Assembly: GCA_002197995.1 (NCBI GenBank)
Contig: NGZR01000004.1
Location: 3,782,001-3,846,000, forward strand
DNA from: Gaeumannomyces sp. JS-464
Lineage: Eukaryota > Ascomycota > Sordariomycetes > Magnaporthales > Magnaporthaceae
Direction of reading: 5' to 3'
DNA: 64,000 nucleotides
Part shown: positions 31,552 to 42,900 of the stretch, one piece after another
Position numbering within the stretch: the first letter of the stretch is position 1
Layout of the letters: the number at the start of each line of letters is the position of its first letter
Translations under genes and position numbers: made by a program
The notes under the pieces: model-generated
What the model saw: only the letters and a program-made list of their open reading frames with translations
What the model was told of the DNA's origin: nothing
The model's database searches: none

Positions 31552-31965
31552 GTCCAACACCTCGGAACAATAAGCGGAGGAGCTTAGCGATAAGCAACGT
31601 ATAATTACAAAAAGCACGCTTTTGTCATACGACCTCCCCAAGTTTTTAGCACAGAACATTAACATCCCCCTTTTAACAAGCCCCTTTTACAGCCTCGGAG
31701 GATTACCCAACGAAGTTTCCATTGCTCGCCGGAACGCATGGATGCTTAAAACACTGCTTTCCTACGGAACCACCCATGGCAACAATCTCCTAAGCGACGT
31801 GCTTGAAAATTACGAGGGGTGGGAGGCAAAGCAGTTCGAGGACCTCGATTAACGGATCGCACGAATTTTCCGGAAGCATTTGCAAAATTACGGGATCCCT
31901 ATACCCGGTCCACCAAAAGGAAACTTAGCGAAAGGCTTATGCAGGTTATGCGATAGGAGTTAGTC
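31552..31965 (+). pseudogene. Y gag-like ORF, first part
   Basis: From MSNTSEQ at 31552 the frame reads through a TAA (CAA before C-to-T) at codon 8 into LSYDLPKFLAQNINIPLL and AWMLKTLLSYGTTHGNNLLS. A second TAA at 31850-31852 and a TAG near 31960 interrupt it. RIARIFRKHLQNYGIPIPGP follows. It looks like a capsid-type gag (helical, with a central acidic stretch) by position only. No family recognised. Confidence 0.5.
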
Positions 31966-32039
31966 CCTGGGACAATAACACCTAACCCGGATTACAGCCC
32001 TTTCCTCCCTAAAATCGCATAAGCACCAAAACAAACAAT

Positions 32040-32474
32040 CACCCGATCGACGGTTTGGATGCCCCCAAACCGACGCGCCACGCCACCCTTTTAAAAAAGC
32101 CCACAGCCAAACAAATTGGCCGAAATAAAATCCAGGGATCACCAAGCCAGCGGCCTAAAAATCCGTCCAGCCAATTTCCACCACCCCAAGCACTTCCGGC
32201 CAGCCAATTTGCAAATCCCCAAGCGCCCCCGGTTAACCAATTCACAGCTCCGCCGGTACTAATAACCAATGCACGCGCCCAAAGAAAAGAACTGCCAGGA
32301 TTGGATTATATGGCAGCGCGTGCATTTGGGAAGGCCCCACGCGTTGTAAAGCCGCAAGCTTACAAAATACCCCTTTCACATCTCCATGCGATCTTTCCTT
32401 TAGCATTTCACTGCAACGCTAAGCAATGGTACACCCAGCACATCGGCTGTGGCCCCGAATATGGAATTACCTAA
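32040..32474 (+). pseudogene. Y gag-like ORF, Pro/Gln-rich second part
   Basis: An open frame in another register continues the first part, presumably after a frameshift. It has a Pro/Gln/Asn/Phe repeat region (PSSQFPPPQALPASQFANP, about 32162-32220) and a C-terminal block ending in PEYGIT. No zinc knuckle is visible. Function unknown. Confidence 0.45.
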
Positions 32475-32731
32475 TCGCTCGAGCACATAAGCGGTTATTA
32501 CCTAATCCCACGAGCATTTAACCAGGCATTGCCCCATTTCCTATTATTCCTATTTACAGTCCCTAATTTACGGTTTTTACCGATATCCAGCACGGCCCTT
32601 TTGCCTTTATTTTCCTTTGTTTTTAAAGCAAATTACCAGATCCGGAATCTTTTGTTGTTAGTATTGTGAAATCCCCGGATCCGGAAAAAGGCATGTGGCC
32701 GTTGCACGCGCATAAAAGAAAAAATTGCCAG

Positions 32732-32966
32732 TGTTAATCCACGTAATTAGCGCGTGCACCGGGATAAACTCCACACCTCGTGGAGCAACGGGCCTAAGGC
32801 CCGTGCGCTCCCACGAGCTTATAAAAGGGGATTTTGCGATCCCCTTTTTGTATTTAAATTCCTTTAAAAATATGCATTACTATAAACACCAGTTCCAAAT
32901 TTATAAATTTTTGTTCTTTCCTTTTAGGAGATCTCCGTGCTTACAGGAGTACCACTCCTACTAACA
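32732..32966 (+). repeat. 3' LTR of Y
   Basis: 235 bp, TGTTAATCCACG...CCTACTAACA. It differs from the 5' LTR mainly by C/T and G/A changes. The same three hairpins are kept, one of them longer here (ACGGGCC/GGCCCGT). It is preceded by the purine-rich AAAAGAAAAAA (32714-32724), the likely plus-strand primer. Confidence 0.85.
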
Positions 32967-32987
32967 TGCGTACATTATGTCCGGTTT

Positions 32988-33199
32988 TGTAACGGGAACG
33001 ATAAAAACCGAAGCAAGGCTGCAATATACCCTTTATTATTATTACGATTTAAAGCTAAAAAAAGTAAAAATAATTGCGCGTTGCGACACGCGTGCGCATA
33101 AAAATTAATATAACATCCGATAATTTTTAGTTAGGTAACTTTAAGGCCATTTTTACAACCATGGCTTAAGCGCTCGTAAAAGCCGGCCGTGTTATAACA
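32988..33199 (-). repeat. 3' LTR of C1 (212 bp)
   Basis: Plus-strand reading TGTAACGGGAACG...GTGTTATAACA. It matches the right LTR with mostly C/T and G/A differences. Confidence 0.85.
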
Positions 33200-33213
33200 T
33201 TACCCCCTTTTTT
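33200..33213 (-). other. Polypurine tract of C1
   Basis: On the minus strand AAAAAAGGGGGTAA directly precedes the 3' LTR, the textbook position for plus-strand priming. Confidence 0.7.
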
Positions 33214-33289
33214 AAAAGGGCTGAAAAGAAACGGTTATACGGTTTTTTTCCAACGATTTTTTTTTAACGCTTCGGTATTTTTCGTCGCA

Positions 33290-36200
33290 ACTTTTGTTTA
33301 ATCCCGCCGTCGGCTGGTTTGTTATTATCGGCGTAATTTTTTGCGAAAGCGTTTTTTTCGGCGGTTTTTAGCTAAATTTACAATCGTTTCGGCGGGCTTA
33401 GCTTATCCAAATACTTTTCGTAATATGTTTTAAACAAAGTGGCCGCGTTTTTAAAAGCAGCGGCGTTGTAAAAGTTAAGGTCGGGGTTTTAACCTCGCTA
33501 TTGCACTTGGTATTGGAGGCGTTCGTAATACAGCCTCGATAATAGGATGGTTTCCAACTCCCATTTTTCCTCGCCGTTAACGGTTTCCGATTCGAGTCGT
33601 TTTAGCTTTTATTTTGGTAAAAAGTTGTTTAAAAATCGTTTTAACCTATCCGTATAAAAAACCTTCGTCTTTTTCCATTTTTAAAAAACTTTTAGCTTAT
33701 ATAAGTAACTTTTAAAAGCCACGATTCGGTATAGCCTTTTAGTTAACGAGAAATTAAGCTTATTATTAAGTTTATCGATCGCCCAGTTTTTTTTAATAAT
33801 TAAAATTTCGTCGCTTACTTCGAAATTCGAAATTCGACGATATTTGTTGGTTTAAATGGTTGTTTTTTTCCTAAACCCGAAGTAATAACTTTCGAGCTTT
33901 TTCGCTAAATTTTAATAACTTTTTCGCCGCTTTTTACGCATTTCCTCGTAACATTTTCTTTTATACCGTTAACTTTTTAAGCGTTATCCAACGAGCTTAA
34001 TCCTAATACGGAAAATACGGGAAGCCTATCGACATTTCGAAAAGTAATATACCTTTTAGCGATTTATGCGGAAATATCGTTTAAACCAGGTTAAAAGCGG
34101 GCAAAAAGGTTAACTAATTATTTTAAAAATGGTTTACGAATAAACGTAAACGTTAATTTAAATATTGGTTTATAATTTTAGTTTGTTTTGCCGATTGAAA
34201 ATGGTTAAACGAAAATAGCTTTTAATTTACGCTTAAAATTTTCGATAACTCGTTAATAAAATCGGAAACGAATTAAAAGCCACGATTAAATCCGACGGTT
34301 AAAAGCAACCCGTACACCCGGTATAATCTTTTATAGTATAGCTTTGCCGCTATTAACCTTATAACCTTCGTATCGTAAAGGATCGTTTATAAACGCTTAG
34401 TTAAGCAATTTACTATTACTAGCGCGTTATCGTACCCTTTTTTATTTTTAGGTATGCTTTTAAAATCGACGATTATATGCTGCTAAACGCGCATAAAAGG
34501 AAGGAAAAAATGCAGTAACCCGAGCGTTTTATCCTTAAGTATTTTCGCGGATTTGCAATTGCAATTGGCTACGAATTAATTAATATTTGCATTTAATCCG
34601 GGCTACTAATACTTCCTATTAACGAGCTTCCTCGTTTTATTGCATTCCGGGTATACGGCCGTAATTCGGCCGTATGCTTCCGTAATAAGCTTCGCTAGCC
34701 ATATTACGTTTTCCAAAATAAAAACGATTAGCTTATTTTTATAAAAAACATATTAATAATTTAGCTTTTCCAAATCGTTAAATAAAGTTTACCCTTTTCG
34801 TTTTTTTTTAGCTTTAACTCGGTTTTTTTTAAAAAAAGGCGCTTTAAAGTTTGCTTTTAACAATCGATCCGATAAAATCATTTCGGACAGTTTTTCCGGC
34901 TCCGACTTTTGTAAAATGGGCGTTTTTAATACGAATAGTAGGTTTTCCGAACCTTCTTGTAATGCCGGGGCAAATATCGCTCGGTATCGCTTAACTTCCT
35001 TTTTTTCCTTTTAAAACTTTATTTCCTTCGTTTTTTTTATTAACGCGTCCGCCGCGGCATTTTCGGATTTAAAGCGATAAGTAATTTCGAAGCGGTATTA
35101 GGAAAATAAGTTCGACTAAACGGTTTGTTTAGCGTTTAAATGTTTTTTCGTCCCGAAATACTCCAACGCCTAATAGTCCGTAATAACGAGGAACTTTTTA
35201 ATTTGCAACTTTACAAATTCCGCTTTTTAATGCTTAAACGTTCGCATTACTGCCAGCAATTTCTTATCGTAAATGGGATAATTAAGTTCGGCCTCGTATA
35301 TCGTTTCGGAAAAAAACGCAATCGAATGCCACCCGTTTTCGTATTTTTAAAATAACACGCTTATTAAAACCCCGTTAAAGGCATCCGTTTTTACCCGGGT
35401 TTACCGGTTTTATTCGTAATGCTTAAGTATCGGGGCGTATAGCAATCGGCGTTTAAGCTTTTTAAAGGACTTTGCTTTCGGTTTCGTCCATTTAAACGCT
35501 TTGCTTTTTTTTATTAAACTGGTTAAAAGTTTGGCGATTTAGTTGTATTTTGGGACGAACTTGCGGTAAAAGTTGCAAAAGCCAAAAAAAATTAAACCCT
35601 TTTTAAAAACTTTAAAATTTTCCAGTTTTTTACCATTGCGATTTTTTTAAAGTTAATTTTAACTTCGGATATTCCGATAATAAAGCCTAAAAATTTCGTT
35701 TTTTCGATATGAAATTCGCATTTTTTCAAATCAGTTAAAAACCGGCCTTTTATAGCTTCTGCAATACTTTAAACACGTGCTTTCGGTGCTGCTTTAAAAT
35801 CGACAACTAAATAATAATATCGTTAATATAAGCAAAGCAAAAGTTGTTTAAATATTTTATTAAAATGCTATTAATAAACCTTTAAAACGTCGCCAGGCTA
35901 TTCGTAAGCTTAAAAAGCATTACGTAATATTTAAAAATCCCATAACGTATACGAAACGTCGTTAATTCCCTAGCTTCCGGCTTTATCCTAATTTTATAAA
36001 AAGCTTAGCGGATTTATTTTGGTAAAAACTTAACGCTCGATATTTTAGCTAAAATTTCCTCGATTAAAAGTAACGGATATACGTCCTTTTTGGTTATCAT
36101 ATTAAACTTCCTATAATTTACGCATAGCCGTAAACTACCGTCCGCCTTCCTCGCAAACAAAATAAGTGCGGCAAAAAATGCGTTACTAGCTTCGATAAAT

Positions 36201-37600
36201 CCTTTATATAGGTTATCGGTAATGTATTACCGATACGTTTTTAACTTTTCGGCGGATATTTTATATAACGAGGAGTAATTTAGCTTGCCGGCGTCGCGTT
36301 CCTCTTTTAATTCGATTTAATAGTCGATTTTAAAACGGAGCGGTAAAAGTTGGTTAAATTCCGCTTTGCTAAATACGTTTAGCATTTCGTGGTATTTGGA
36401 AAGCACTAGCATTTTTGCTCGTTATCGGAGCTTTTTTTTATTATACGGCATTAGCTTTCGATCCTTTTGGTTATCCCTTTTACTTTTAATAAACCGGCTA
36501 ATTTCGAATAAGCTGGTTATTATTAGGAAAGCTTTATGCCGCGTTGCGATTTGTATTAAGCCTATTGCACCGATAAAAGCGGTATTAACCGCGCGGTTTT
36601 TATACCAATTTATGGCGTTTTTTTTTTAAAATGTACTTTTCGTACGCGTTTTTTTAAATTTAAACTTTCGGCTAATTTTACGCTTTACCGGGGCTCGTTT
36701 TTCCCGCGGCGGAAATAAGGTTTTTAATCGGGGATAAGGCTTATATTAAGGTTTAAAACCTTCCGTTTCGTTCCGGCCGTAATCGCGATTTTGGCTTCGA
36801 ACCGGCGGTTGGTCGAAGCATTAACTTTATTAGTAATGTTTTTAACGGGGGCTTTTTGCTGGTTAAAAGTTCCCGGGTAATCGTTTTTAGCTTATTAATA
36901 TATCGCCGCACCACGGATAACGCATTCCTGCCGTTTTTTTTTCCTTTTATTTTCCGCTTTTATTAAAGCCTTTTTCCAGCAAACCTTTTTATCGTAAAAC
37001 CTTTATAAATAGCGGGTTAGGGTAGGAAAATTATTTATCGCGATGTTTTATAACTCGGGGGTTAAAAGGTTAGCGTTATCGTTAAATAAAAGTTTTTATC
37101 GCCGATAATCGAGGAAAATATCGTAATTTTTTAAAAATTTTAACCCGATTATTAAATTTTGCTTTATATTTAAAACTAACAAAGGAACGTTATAAAACGT
37201 TCGGCGTTAAATCCGGAAATACGCGATTACCGCCACGTTTACCGCTTATGCTTTTTTTTCCGCTATAATTTCCGATTATTTATAAAACAAAATTATTAAA
37301 ACGGGCAGTTTTAAATAGCTTTTTCGCTTTTTTTACCGTACGTAAGTTAACGAAAAGGTAATTATTTGCTTTTGTATTAATTAAGCTTTATATAAAAAAA
37401 AGTTTATTAAACGATATGGTACTAGGTAACGTAAACGAGCTACCGCCCAAATATTTATAAAGAAAGTTAAAAGGCAATTTTCCTTTTATAGTTTTCCGCT
37501 ATACCGATACGTTTTTTAAAAAAGAGTTCATTTTTTTTAAAATCGTTAGTTTTTTAATTTGGCTTTATTACCGCTGCCTTTATTAAAGCACTTTTTATTT
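33290..37600 (-). pseudogene. C1 pol remnant
   Basis: Reading right to left: the RT entry GFIEASNAFFAALILFARKA then DGSLRLCVNYRK (about 36090-36200; CVDYRK expected), the catalytic YIND at 35819-35830 (YIDD expected), then RNase H. The integrase core HIIVDFKSIPKNKKGYDNAL with CLTKR lies near 34395-34475. The tail runs to about 33300. Stops throughout. D-to-N changes at both RT positions come from G-to-A. Confidence 0.8.
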
Positions 37601-38535
37601 AACTTAAGCGGGTAATATTTGGCTAGGGTTTCGTTAATTCGGGTTTCGTTAGTATTTTTATCGCGCGAAAAGCACTCGCGAATGCGATATCCGGTTTTTT
37701 TGCAATTAAAACAAGGTTTTTATTTTAAAAGGCGGGCCATTTCCTCGCGAGGTAAGCGAATAGCGGCATTTGCAGCAAAGGTTTGCGAAAGTTTGTTAAA
37801 AGTTTTACGAAATTTAAAGGTAAATGCCGGGCTGCCTTTTTATATTGCTTTTTTCTTTCCTTCGATTGCGGCTTTTTTTACGCACTCGCTTATATTGGAA
37901 AAAAAAACTCCTATACTTAACGATAAAACTTTTCGAATATAACGCTTTGGTTAATATACTTTCGGATAATTTAAATCTAAAAGCTAAACGTAAAACGATC
38001 GTAAATTTTACGCTTTTAATTCGTTCGAAAAACTTTGCATTTTTTAACGAAACGCATAAAATCGTTTTTAAAATCGGGAAATTTATTTCCGGCTTTTATA
38101 ATTAGCTTTTTAAAATCCGCGTAAGTTTTAGCTTTCGCGTTTTTATTATAATGCTTTTTTTAAAAATGGTTTATTAGCTCGTTATAAATGCGGAAACGAT
38201 CGGGGTAAATGTTTCGAATGTAAAGTAATAATACCGAAACCGCTCGATTTGCTAAACGGCCGAACACTTAAACGAATTTTTTAAAATCGGTCCACTTTTT
38301 TCCATTAATTTAAATTTTATTTTTAATTTATTAATGCTAATATTTAAAGGTTATTTTATTCGTAATGGGGTTTTCGTGGAATTTTAAAGGATTTTTTATT
38401 TAACCTTTTAACGTTTTCCTTTTTAATTTGTATTATTTAAGCCGGGGGTTTAATCGCGTCGCATTATTAATTACTTCGCGCAATTAGCCAGCGTGGCATT
38501 TTTAATCGCTATAGTATTTTGCAAAGCCACTATTT
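37600..38535 (-). pseudogene. C1 gag remnant, C-terminal part with zinc knuckle
   Basis: CFNCKKTGYRIREC near 37675-37725 is a CX2CX4HX4C knuckle with His changed to Tyr (CAT to TAT). It is followed by a basic stretch. A3 interrupts gag at 38535; the N-terminal part continues at 45963-46760. Confidence 0.7.
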
Positions 38536-38945
38536 TATTACAATTAAAGGTCTGCTTTTAAAATAGGGCACCTCGGGGGTGGAAAGGACAATATCGTTAA
38601 TTTGGTTAACAAGGGAACACGTAATTTAAAAGGATAATTTAATTGCTTGCCCCAAGGGATGCCTAGGAGCTAACTTAGGTTAACTAATGCCGAAGCCTTA
38701 ATTAAAGCTACCTAAAACAATAGGAAATCCATCCTTTATATACACGCTGCCTTTTGCTTTGCGTTGGGTTGGATTTGTTGCTTTGTTACAAATTTACAAA
38801 TCCCACTTTAAATTTGTTGCTTTGCCACAAATCCACAAATTCCTCCTGGTCCACGTAACCCCACGTAACCGGAGCGGGGCGAAAGCACCACTTCGAAGCC
38901 CCCTCTTACCTTGCTGTTTTAAAAGCTTGCATGCTGGTCGTAACA
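38536..38945 (-). repeat. 3' LTR of A3 (410 bp)
   Basis: Plus-strand reading TATTACAATTAAAGG...GGTCGTAACA. It has two tandem units of ATTTGTTGCTTTG-ACAAAT at about 38770-38840. A purine tract (minus strand AAAAAGGGAAACCTAA, 38946-38961) lies next to it. Confidence 0.85.
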
Positions 38946-39059
38946 TTAGGTTTCCCTTTTTAGGCTAAATCCTTTTAGCCACGTTTTATCGCCCCGCTTT
39001 TTGTTAGCGGTAAGTACTTTCCTTCCTTACCATTTCCCATCCCCTTTTACTTTAACAAA

Positions 39060-39593
39060 ATGTTCGGTTAGGTGCGAAAACGTCCTTTCGCAAAGAAAAC
39101 CGTTAGTTGCAAGGAGCTTTTAGCGGCTGTTCTTTTTAATTGCTACGAAATGCCTTCCTGTTCGTATTATTACGACGTTTTAAAGCGTAAAAAGTGCGAC
39201 GCTTTTCCTTAAAACTCGTTTCGGTGCGTGAAATGTTTCCGGATTAATCGCTCGAAATGCGATGTTTTAAAGCCTTTTCTTTTCGAACTTCGGAATATCG
39301 TTACCCAGCATTCCAAGTTTAAAGCTAAGTTGGAAAAAGCGGAGGAAAAAGTCCTCCGTTTTCGAAAGCAAAAACGAATGTGGCTGGAAAAGATAATGCG
39401 CGCGGTGCGTCGCGGTATTAATTCGGTGGAGGAATTAAAACGTGTCGAGCGGGAGGAGGCCGACCAAGCGGTTCGCTAGGCTGCCTTGCACTTCGAGCCT
39501 TTTGTGGCTTTTTCCGTTCCTTTCGATTGGCAAATGTCCGGGGTTAATCCTAACTTGGACCTGCTTGCCTTTTTTAACCAAGGTAAATTGTAA
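39060..39593 (+). pseudogene. A3 antisense ORF: Zn2Cys6-like cluster and basic helical tail (177 codons)
   Basis: It starts MFG, a stop, then VRKRPFAKKT. The cysteine cluster at 39159-39260 reads CSYYYDVLKRKKCD, then a stop near 39214, then RCVKCFRINRSKCDV. With the first Tyr-Tyr position restored by comparison, the spacing would be CX2CX8CX9CX2CX7C, close to the fungal binuclear zinc cluster (CX2CX6CX5-12CX2CX6-8C). Next come a Lys/Glu-rich helix (KFKAKLEKAEEKVLRFRKQK) and WLEKIMRAVRRGINSVEELK, then a stop at 39477-39479, then LDLLAFFNQGKL to the end. Only three in-frame stops. DNA binding is an inference from the cluster. The ORF runs against gag-pol. An 83-residue part (39228-39479) remains open. 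Confidence 0.65.
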
Positions 39594-39614
39594 CTTTTTT
39601 TAACAACTTCCTTG

Positions 39615-39684
39615 GGTTTTGTAGCGCATTAAGCGTGGCTTTGGTCTTTTTACCGAGGTTTCGGGTTCGAATCCCGGCATAACC
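39615..39684 (+). ncRNA. tRNA-like sequence in A3, downstream of the antisense ORF
   Basis: It folds as a shortened cloverleaf: acceptor GGTTTTG/CATAACC (6 of 7 pairs), D-stem GCGC/GCGT around ATTAA, arm TTGGT/ACCGA around CTTTTT, and T-arm TCGGG-TTCGAAT-CCCGG with a perfect B-box (GGTTCGAATCC). The D-loop and anticodon loop are too short for a standard tRNA, so I call it tRNA-like. A5 keeps the same arms. An alternative reading is the 3' part of an intron-containing end of the antisense gene (GTAAAT...TTTTGTAG, 39583-39623). Confidence 0.4.
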
Positions 39685-39735
39685 GTAAAGGTCGACGAGT
39701 TTTCGGGCTTGCCCCGGAACTCGTCGAACTTTTAC
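39685..39735 (+). other. Long hairpin after the tRNA-like sequence
   Basis: GTAAAGGTCGACGAGTTTTC-GGG pairs with CCCCGGAACTCGTCGAAC-TTTTAC over about 23 bp around a CTTG loop, with few mismatches. It begins at the base after the tRNA-like 3' strand. Confidence 0.7.
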
Positions 39736-39749
39736 TTTTTTTTTTTTTT
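39736..39749 (+). terminator. T14 run, possible Pol III terminator
   Basis: Fourteen T's directly after the hairpin. A T-run on the sense strand ends Pol III transcription, so B-box, hairpin and T-run form a plausible Pol III unit. Without transcript data this is inference. A5 has a T-run at the same place (about 61922-61931). Confidence 0.4.
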
Positions 39750-39810
39750 GCTAACCGTTTGGTGCAAACTTTTTTGCCTTATTTGGTTTTAGTAAGTATA
39801 TCCTTCTTTT

Positions 39811-39881
39811 AACCTAATGGTATAGTGGTAACATTTCCTACCTTTTGGCCGAAAATTTTAGGTTCGATTTTTAACTAGGTT
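39811..39881 (+). tRNA. Second tRNA-like sequence (pseudo-tRNA), isotype not assigned
   Basis: 71 nt with acceptor AACCTAA/CTAGGTT (6 of 7 pairs; the seventh is repaired by undoing one G-to-A), A-box TGGTATAGTGG (39818-39828) and B-box GGTTCGATTTT (39861-39871; GGTTCGATTCC before C-to-T). The anticodon arm does not fold well, so I give no anticodon. It lies in a segment of about 225 bp that A5 lacks, so it may be a separate insertion. Confidence 0.4.
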
Positions 39882-39999
39882 AAAGTTTTTCCTGTTACGG
39901 TTATTTATACGTACGGGGCACGGCCGGCGTATATATAAACGGCTGCGGTAAGCGGCCCGCTTTTTTGCTTTTACTAACCTTCGTTTAGGAGTTTTTGCT

Positions 40000-42900
40000 A
40001 ATACTTTTATAAAGCCTTTTGGCCGTTTTTAAGGTTAGTTTTTTTTTTCCACGTGTTTTTTTCGTAGCTATACTTTTTCCATTTAATTAAGTACTTTTTA
40101 AGCTTGTGTTTTGGCTTATAATCCAGGATTTTTTTAATTTCGTATTTTTATTCCGGGTCGACTTTTATTAATTCGTCGCTTTTAAAACCCGGTAGCGCTA
40201 GTTCGAATAGGGAAACATAAAAGGCCGGGTGGGATTTTATGGTTAGTAGTAATCGAAATTTGTAATTTACGTTCGAAACCTTTTTTAGTATTTTAAATAG
40301 TCCCAGTTTTTTATAGTTTAGCTTATCGCTCGGTTTTTTTGTTTTAATATTTCGTCGAAAAAGATAAACGCTATCCCCCTTTTTAAAAGTCGGTTTTTCG
40401 ATTTTTTCTTTTATTTATTTAAATAGTTATGCGGTGCCGTAGCTTTTTTAGCTTTGCTTAAAAGTGTTTATACAGCTTAATAAGCTCCGTTATTTGTATT
40501 TCCGCTGCTAAGGTATGCTTTCCTACTTTGGGTTCCTTATACGCTGTTAACGTAAACCCGTAGTTCGCATAAAACAATATAATTCCTATGCTTTTATAAA
40601 CTAAGCTGTTATAAGCGAACTAAGCTATAAGAAATAGTTATACCCAATCGTTTTGTTTGTAATTAACGTAATAACGTAAATATTGCTCTATGGTTTGGTT
40701 TATCCGCTTCGTTTATCCATTTGTTTGGGGGTGGTAAGCTATAAATAAAAAGTGCTCCGCTTTTAGCCTATTCGTAAGCCTTTTCCAAAACTTGCTTATA
40801 AACAGCTTATTTTTATCCGTAATTAGGCGGTTTAGCGTGCCGTGTTCCGCTATTACATGCCTAATAAAAACGTACGCTAGCTTCGTAACGTCGCTGCTTT
40901 TTTTGTATGGTAAAAATAAGGCGTATTTGGTAAACTTATCCATTATTACCAATATATTGTCGTATTTTATTCCAATTAACGGTTTTTTTAAATTAGGGAA
41001 GTTTAATAACGAAATCCATAATAACTTTTTGCTATGCTTTATTCGGTATTGGCAAGGGCTGTAATAACCCGTACGGTTTATGCCTATTGGCTTTGTTTTT
41101 AGCATAACTTTCGCAATTTTTTATTGCGTTTTGTATTTCGGCTTAAGTTTTTGCGAACCCGTGGTGTTATTATAACCGTTTTCACGTTTTTTTTACGCTT
41201 TAATGGCCGTATGCCAACTGGCCGTAAATTTGTTGGATTTTTTTTGGGGTTTAAACTTTTCCTTATCGGACCGTTTTAGCGAAAATCTTTTATACCGGGA
41301 TTAAAAATCCGTTTAATCCTTTTGCTAAAATTATTTATGTTTTTTTAAATACTGTAACCTAATGGTCCGGTCGTCGGTTTAAGGCGTTCGCCCGGCCGTT
41401 TTCCGACCCTTTCCGGTATTCGATCCGAACGTCGTAGTTTTGCAAAAACTTGCTCCAACGGATTTACCGTTTATTTAGGTTTTTGCTTATGGTAAAGTGT
41501 GTTAAGTTTTTATAATTTATATATATTATAACCTAATGCTTTGCTTTATAAAAGTATGGCCGCCATTTTTCGAATGCTCGAATTATCGCTAAAAGTTCCT
41601 TATCGTAAATTTAGTAATTTAATTTAGGTTTATTTAACTTTTGCGAAAAAAACGCGCAGGGGTGCAACCGTTTTTAATCGTTTTATTGCCCGAGTTAACC
41701 GCCAATCGCGTAATCCAACGCGTCGGTTTTAACCTCGAAAAGTTTTTTTGGGTTTGGGAATACTAATATTAGTTCTTTTAACACGGCGTCCCGTAATTGC
41801 TTAAAAGCTTTTTGTTTTTGCCTTTCCTAATAAAACTAGTGGTTGTTTTTAGTAAAGTTCGTAAATAATATGGCGATTTTGCTATAATTACGGATAAACC
41901 GCTTGTAAAAGTTTAAAAATCCTAAAAACCCTCGTACTTTTATAACGTTTTTAAATATAAGCCACTTTTTAACTTTTTCGAGCTTTTTGGGGTTTATGCA
42001 AACCTGTTTAAATGTAACTACGAACTTTAAAAAAGCGACTTTTTGCGAATGCTATTCGCACTTTTCTGGTTTAACAAAAAGCTTTGCGTTTAGCAGCTTT
42101 TAAAGCATTTTATATACGTGCTTGCTATGCTTTTCCATCGTTTTCGAAAAAATTAGGATATCGTTTAAATACGTAAAAACGAAAACGTCGAAATACTCGC
42201 GTAATATATGGTTAATTATCCTTTAAAACGTGGCTAATGCGTTAGTAAGCCCGAAGGTTATTACCAAAAATTCGTAATATTTAAGCCTGGTTTTAAAAGC
42301 CGTAAACCACTCCTAGCTTTCCTTAATCCGTATTAAGCAATAAGCTTTTCGTAAGTTTAAAGCCGTAAAATATTAGGCTTTGCCGAGTTTATCGCGCAAC
42401 TCGTCGATAAAAGGCATAAAATACCGATTTTTAATAATAACCTCGTTTAGCGGTCGGTAATCGATATACATTCGCTTCGTCCCGTTTTTCTTTTTTTTCC
42501 ATAGGATCCCATATTTTACTAGAAAATCGGAAAGTTTAATGTCCTTTTCGTAAGTTTTTTTCCAATTGTTTTTTTAGCACCTCCTATTATTAAGGGCTAA
42601 ATTGGTATAGCTTTTGGTATTTAAGCTATATGTTTGGCTTAAGTTTAATTTTAAAATCGAACGGTTTATATTCGGGAAGCACCGTTTTTAGGTTTTTCCT
42701 AAATAATTTTTCGTATTTGTGGTATTTTTCCGGAACATTCGCGAGCCGTTTTTTAATGTTAATTGGGTTATTTTGGTCGCTATCCGCTTTGGATAATCGC
42801 GTATTCGTCGATGCTAAATGTAAAGGTGGACTGCCAAATCCTGCTACCGTTATAACCTCCTTTTATTGCTTTTTATGCTTACGGTTTAGGGTTCGTAATT

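Larger units (their letters stand above)
30991..32966 (+). mobile_element. Y: small LTR retroelement (1976 bp) inside P1
   Basis: Two 235-bp LTRs (30991-31225 and 32732-32966), 1506 bp of interior, perfect 5-bp target duplication TGCGT (30986-30990 and 32967-32971). The interior holds a gag-like frame only; I see no RT, RNase H or integrase, so it is non-autonomous (like TRIM or TR-GAG elements). GC content is higher and mutations fewer than in its host, so it is relatively recent. Confidence 0.85.

Noticed and set aside
30986..33213. P1 left and right parts as two separate pogo elements
   Set aside because: The TGCGT and GGTTT duplicates and collinearity with P2 show a single element split by Y and C1.
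39683..39749. Hairpin plus T-run as a bacterial rho-independent terminator
   Set aside because: Introns, RIP and fungal transposons show a eukaryote; a Pol III interpretation is the only sensible one.
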